DNA of 41,369 nt from Rhodospirillales bacterium. GTDB lineage: Bacteria > Pseudomonadota > Alphaproteobacteria > Rhodospirillales > WMHbin7. Shown in pieces: positions 27,001 to 30,000 of this stretch. Numbering within the stretch: the first letter of the stretch is position 1; each line of letters starts with the position of its first letter. The DNA lies in NCBI GenBank assembly GCA_016214125.1, contig JACRPC010000001.1, positions 1-41,369 on the forward strand. The letters are read 5' to 3'. Under the pieces are notes generated by a model. It was not told the DNA's origin and ran no database searches. It was given only the letters and a program-made list of their open reading frames with translations. A program made the translations under genes and the position numbers.

Positions 27001-30000
27001 AACTGACCGCTTTGGTGTAGGCATCCTGGGCCTGGACGACCGCCTTGTCCCACACGGCTTCGATCGCCGTGGTGAGGTTGGCGTTGCCGTCGTCGGCCTT
27101 GGCGCGCTCGGCTTGAACCTTGAGAAGGGCTTCATGGCGCGATTCGGTGGTCGCCTTGGCCGCCGCCAGATCGACGCTGGGCTTGACGGTCGCCGCATCC
27201 TTGGCCGCCGCTTCCGCCGCCGCCGTTTGCGCCGCCGAAGCGGCCTTGGAGGCTGCCGCCGCCGCCTGAGCCGCGGTCTTCTGCGCCGCCGCCCGATCGG
27301 CCGAGGCCTCGCCCTCGGTCCATTTGTCCACCGCCTGGGCGGCGCTTGACGCCGCCTGGGCCGAGCCTTGGGCGGCGCCGGCGCTGGTCTTGGCCGAAGC
27401 CGCCGCCGTCGCGGCGCGGATCGCCTGATCGAGCGCCGCCGAACCCTTGCCCTGCGCCATTTGCGCCGCCGCCTCGGCCGCCGCCTGCGCCGCATCGGCC
27501 GCCGCGTCGGCTTGGGTGGCGAAGTTGGTGGCCAGATCGGATTCGACATTTTCGGCCGCCGCCGCCGCCTTGGTGGCGTAGTCGGCCGCCAGGGCGGCTT
27601 TCGCCAACGCCGTCTCGGCCAAGCTTTCCGCCAGGGATTTCGCCGCCGCCTGACCGATCAGACGATCCGCCACCGCCTGATTGGCCGAATCCTGGGCCTT
27701 GAGGCGCGCCGCATCGGCCGCCGCCTCCGCTTCCGCCGCCGCCGCCAGGGCCAGCTCGGCGGCATGATCCTCGGCGCCTTGCAGGTCGGCGCTGGCCCGG
27801 GCCGCCTCGGCCTCGCCCGTGGCCTTGAGCGACGCGGATTCGGCATCCGTTGCCTCTTGCGCCGCCTTGCCGGCCAGCTTCTGCGCCTTCTCGCCCAGTT
27901 CGGCGGCCGCCTTGGAGCCGCCGGCCGCCGCGCTCACCGCCACGCCGGCCTGCAATTCGGCATCGCGCGACGCCGCCCGCGCGGCTTGCGCCGCTTGCAG
28001 CGCCAGGGTCGCCGCCGTCTCGGCCGCCGTGGCCTTGGCGGCGGCCAGCGCGCCGTTGTCGGCCGCTTCCGCCGCGTCGGCCGCCAAGCGCGCCTCGCGT
28101 GCCGCCACCCGGTATTGTTCCGCCAGGGCGTTCTTGGCAACCGCCACCGCCAGTGCCGTCTCGGCGGCGGCATGGGCTGTGGCCGCCACCTTGGCCGCCT
28201 CGGCATGCGCCGCCGCCAAGGCTTGATTCTTGGCCGCCGCCGCCAGAGCCTGCTCGGCTTGCTGGGCGCGCTCGGCCTCGGCCTCGGCGTCGGCCTGCGC
28301 GGCCTTGGCCTTGGCGGCCTCAAAGGCGGCGATCAGCGCGGCGGGATCGACCGGCTCGGGATTGATGACGTCGGCCAGATTGGAGGCGGCGGTCGCAACC
28401 TGGCGCGCCGCCTGGGCGGCGAGATTGTATTCGACCGCCAAGCCGGTGTCGGCGTCGACGTCGTAGATCGCCTTGGCGGCGGCATAGAGGGCGTTGCGCG
28501 CCGCCACCGCGCCGGCTTCGGTGGCGTGGTAGGAGAGCGCGTAGGCGTCGGCGACATCCTGGGCCTCGGCCTTGACGACTTCGAGGAGGTCCTGGGCGGC
28601 GTTGTAGGCGGCGATCGCCTTTTGCTCGGCCGCATCGGCCAGGATCTTGTTGGCGGTGCCGATGATGGCGTGCGATTTGGCCTCGGCGGCGTATTGGGTG
28701 ACCAGATCGGCCTTGGCCTTGAAGGCGGCCAGCGCGTCTTGCAATTCCTCGACATTGACCTCGAACACCGCCTTGGCCTGGCCGGCGCCCACCGCCTGGG
28801 CGAAACTGAGATAGCCATGCGCGTTCGCCGCCGCCGCCGTGGCGTCGGCCACCGCGTCGGCCGCGGTGATGAAATCGCCAAGCTCGGTCTGATACGCTGC
28901 CTCGGCGGCGGCGAGCGCCGTGTCGGCAAGACCGAGCGCCGTTTGCGCCGTGGCCGCCGCCGCCGCCTTGGTGGTGGCGTTGCCCTCCGCGGTTTGCTTG
29001 GCGTCGGTGAACAGCGCCTCCACCTGCTGGGCGAAGGTGAGCGAAGACTGGGCGTTCAGCTCGATCTGATATTTGAGGCTGGTGGTGGCGACCTTGGCCG
29101 TATCGGCAAGATCGGCGTCCGACGCCGCCTTGGCGGCCAGATAGGCGGCGTGCGCGGCGTCGTACTCGGCCTGGGCGGCCAGGGTATCGGTGTGGGCCGA
29201 AGCCAAGGCGGTGTTGGCCTTGGCGATGGCCGCCTGATAGGCCTGGGCGGTCAGATCGGCGATTTTGTAATCAACCAGCTTCTGGGCGTAGAGTTCGCGG
29301 GCGGCGATCAGATTGGCCGCCGCTTGATCGAGCGCCGCCTGGGCCGTCGTCTCGTTGGTCTCGGCGGTCGCCAGCAGGCCGTCCTTGGCCGTCACCGCTG
29401 CCGCCGCCGCGCCGCTCAACAAATCTTCGAGCGCGTCTTGCTCGCGCCCGGCCTGATCGATGGCGCCCGATGCCGACTGCGAGGCGGTTTCGGCGCTGAG
29501 ATCGGCGGTCAGCGCCTCTTGGAACCCCGTGATGGCGCTGCCGTCGATGCCGGCCAGAAGGGTGGTGACATCGACCAGAGCGTCGGCGGCATCGAAGGCG
29601 GATTTGGCTTCGGCGGCGAAATTGAAGGCGTTGTCAGCGGCGGCGGTCAGGGCGGCAAAGACGGCATCGGCCTCGGCATCGGTGATGGAATTGTCGAGGA
29701 TCAGGGTTTCCTTCGCTTGCAGGGCGGTGAGGCGGGCCTTTTCCGCCGCCGTATCGGCCTGATCGATCACGTCGCACATGGTGGCCAGCGGGCTGCCGGA
29801 GCCGGCGCTCGCCATGGCGTCGGCGACGGTCTTCAGGCTTTGCACGCCGGTGCGCACATCGGTGGCCAGCGCGGAAACGTCTTCCAACGTCAGGCTGGCG
29901 TCGAGTGCGAGAAGCTTGCTGCGGGCGAGCGCCGTGTAATCCTCGACCGCCGTCTTCATGCCGGCCTTGAGCCAATCGGTCGCCGTGCCGACGCCCGACT

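Noticed and set aside
24100-28400. Alternating gcc/ggc runs resembling simple repeats or a CRISPR-like array
   Set aside because: The runs follow the Ala codons of the giant gene with no constant repeat or spacer length.
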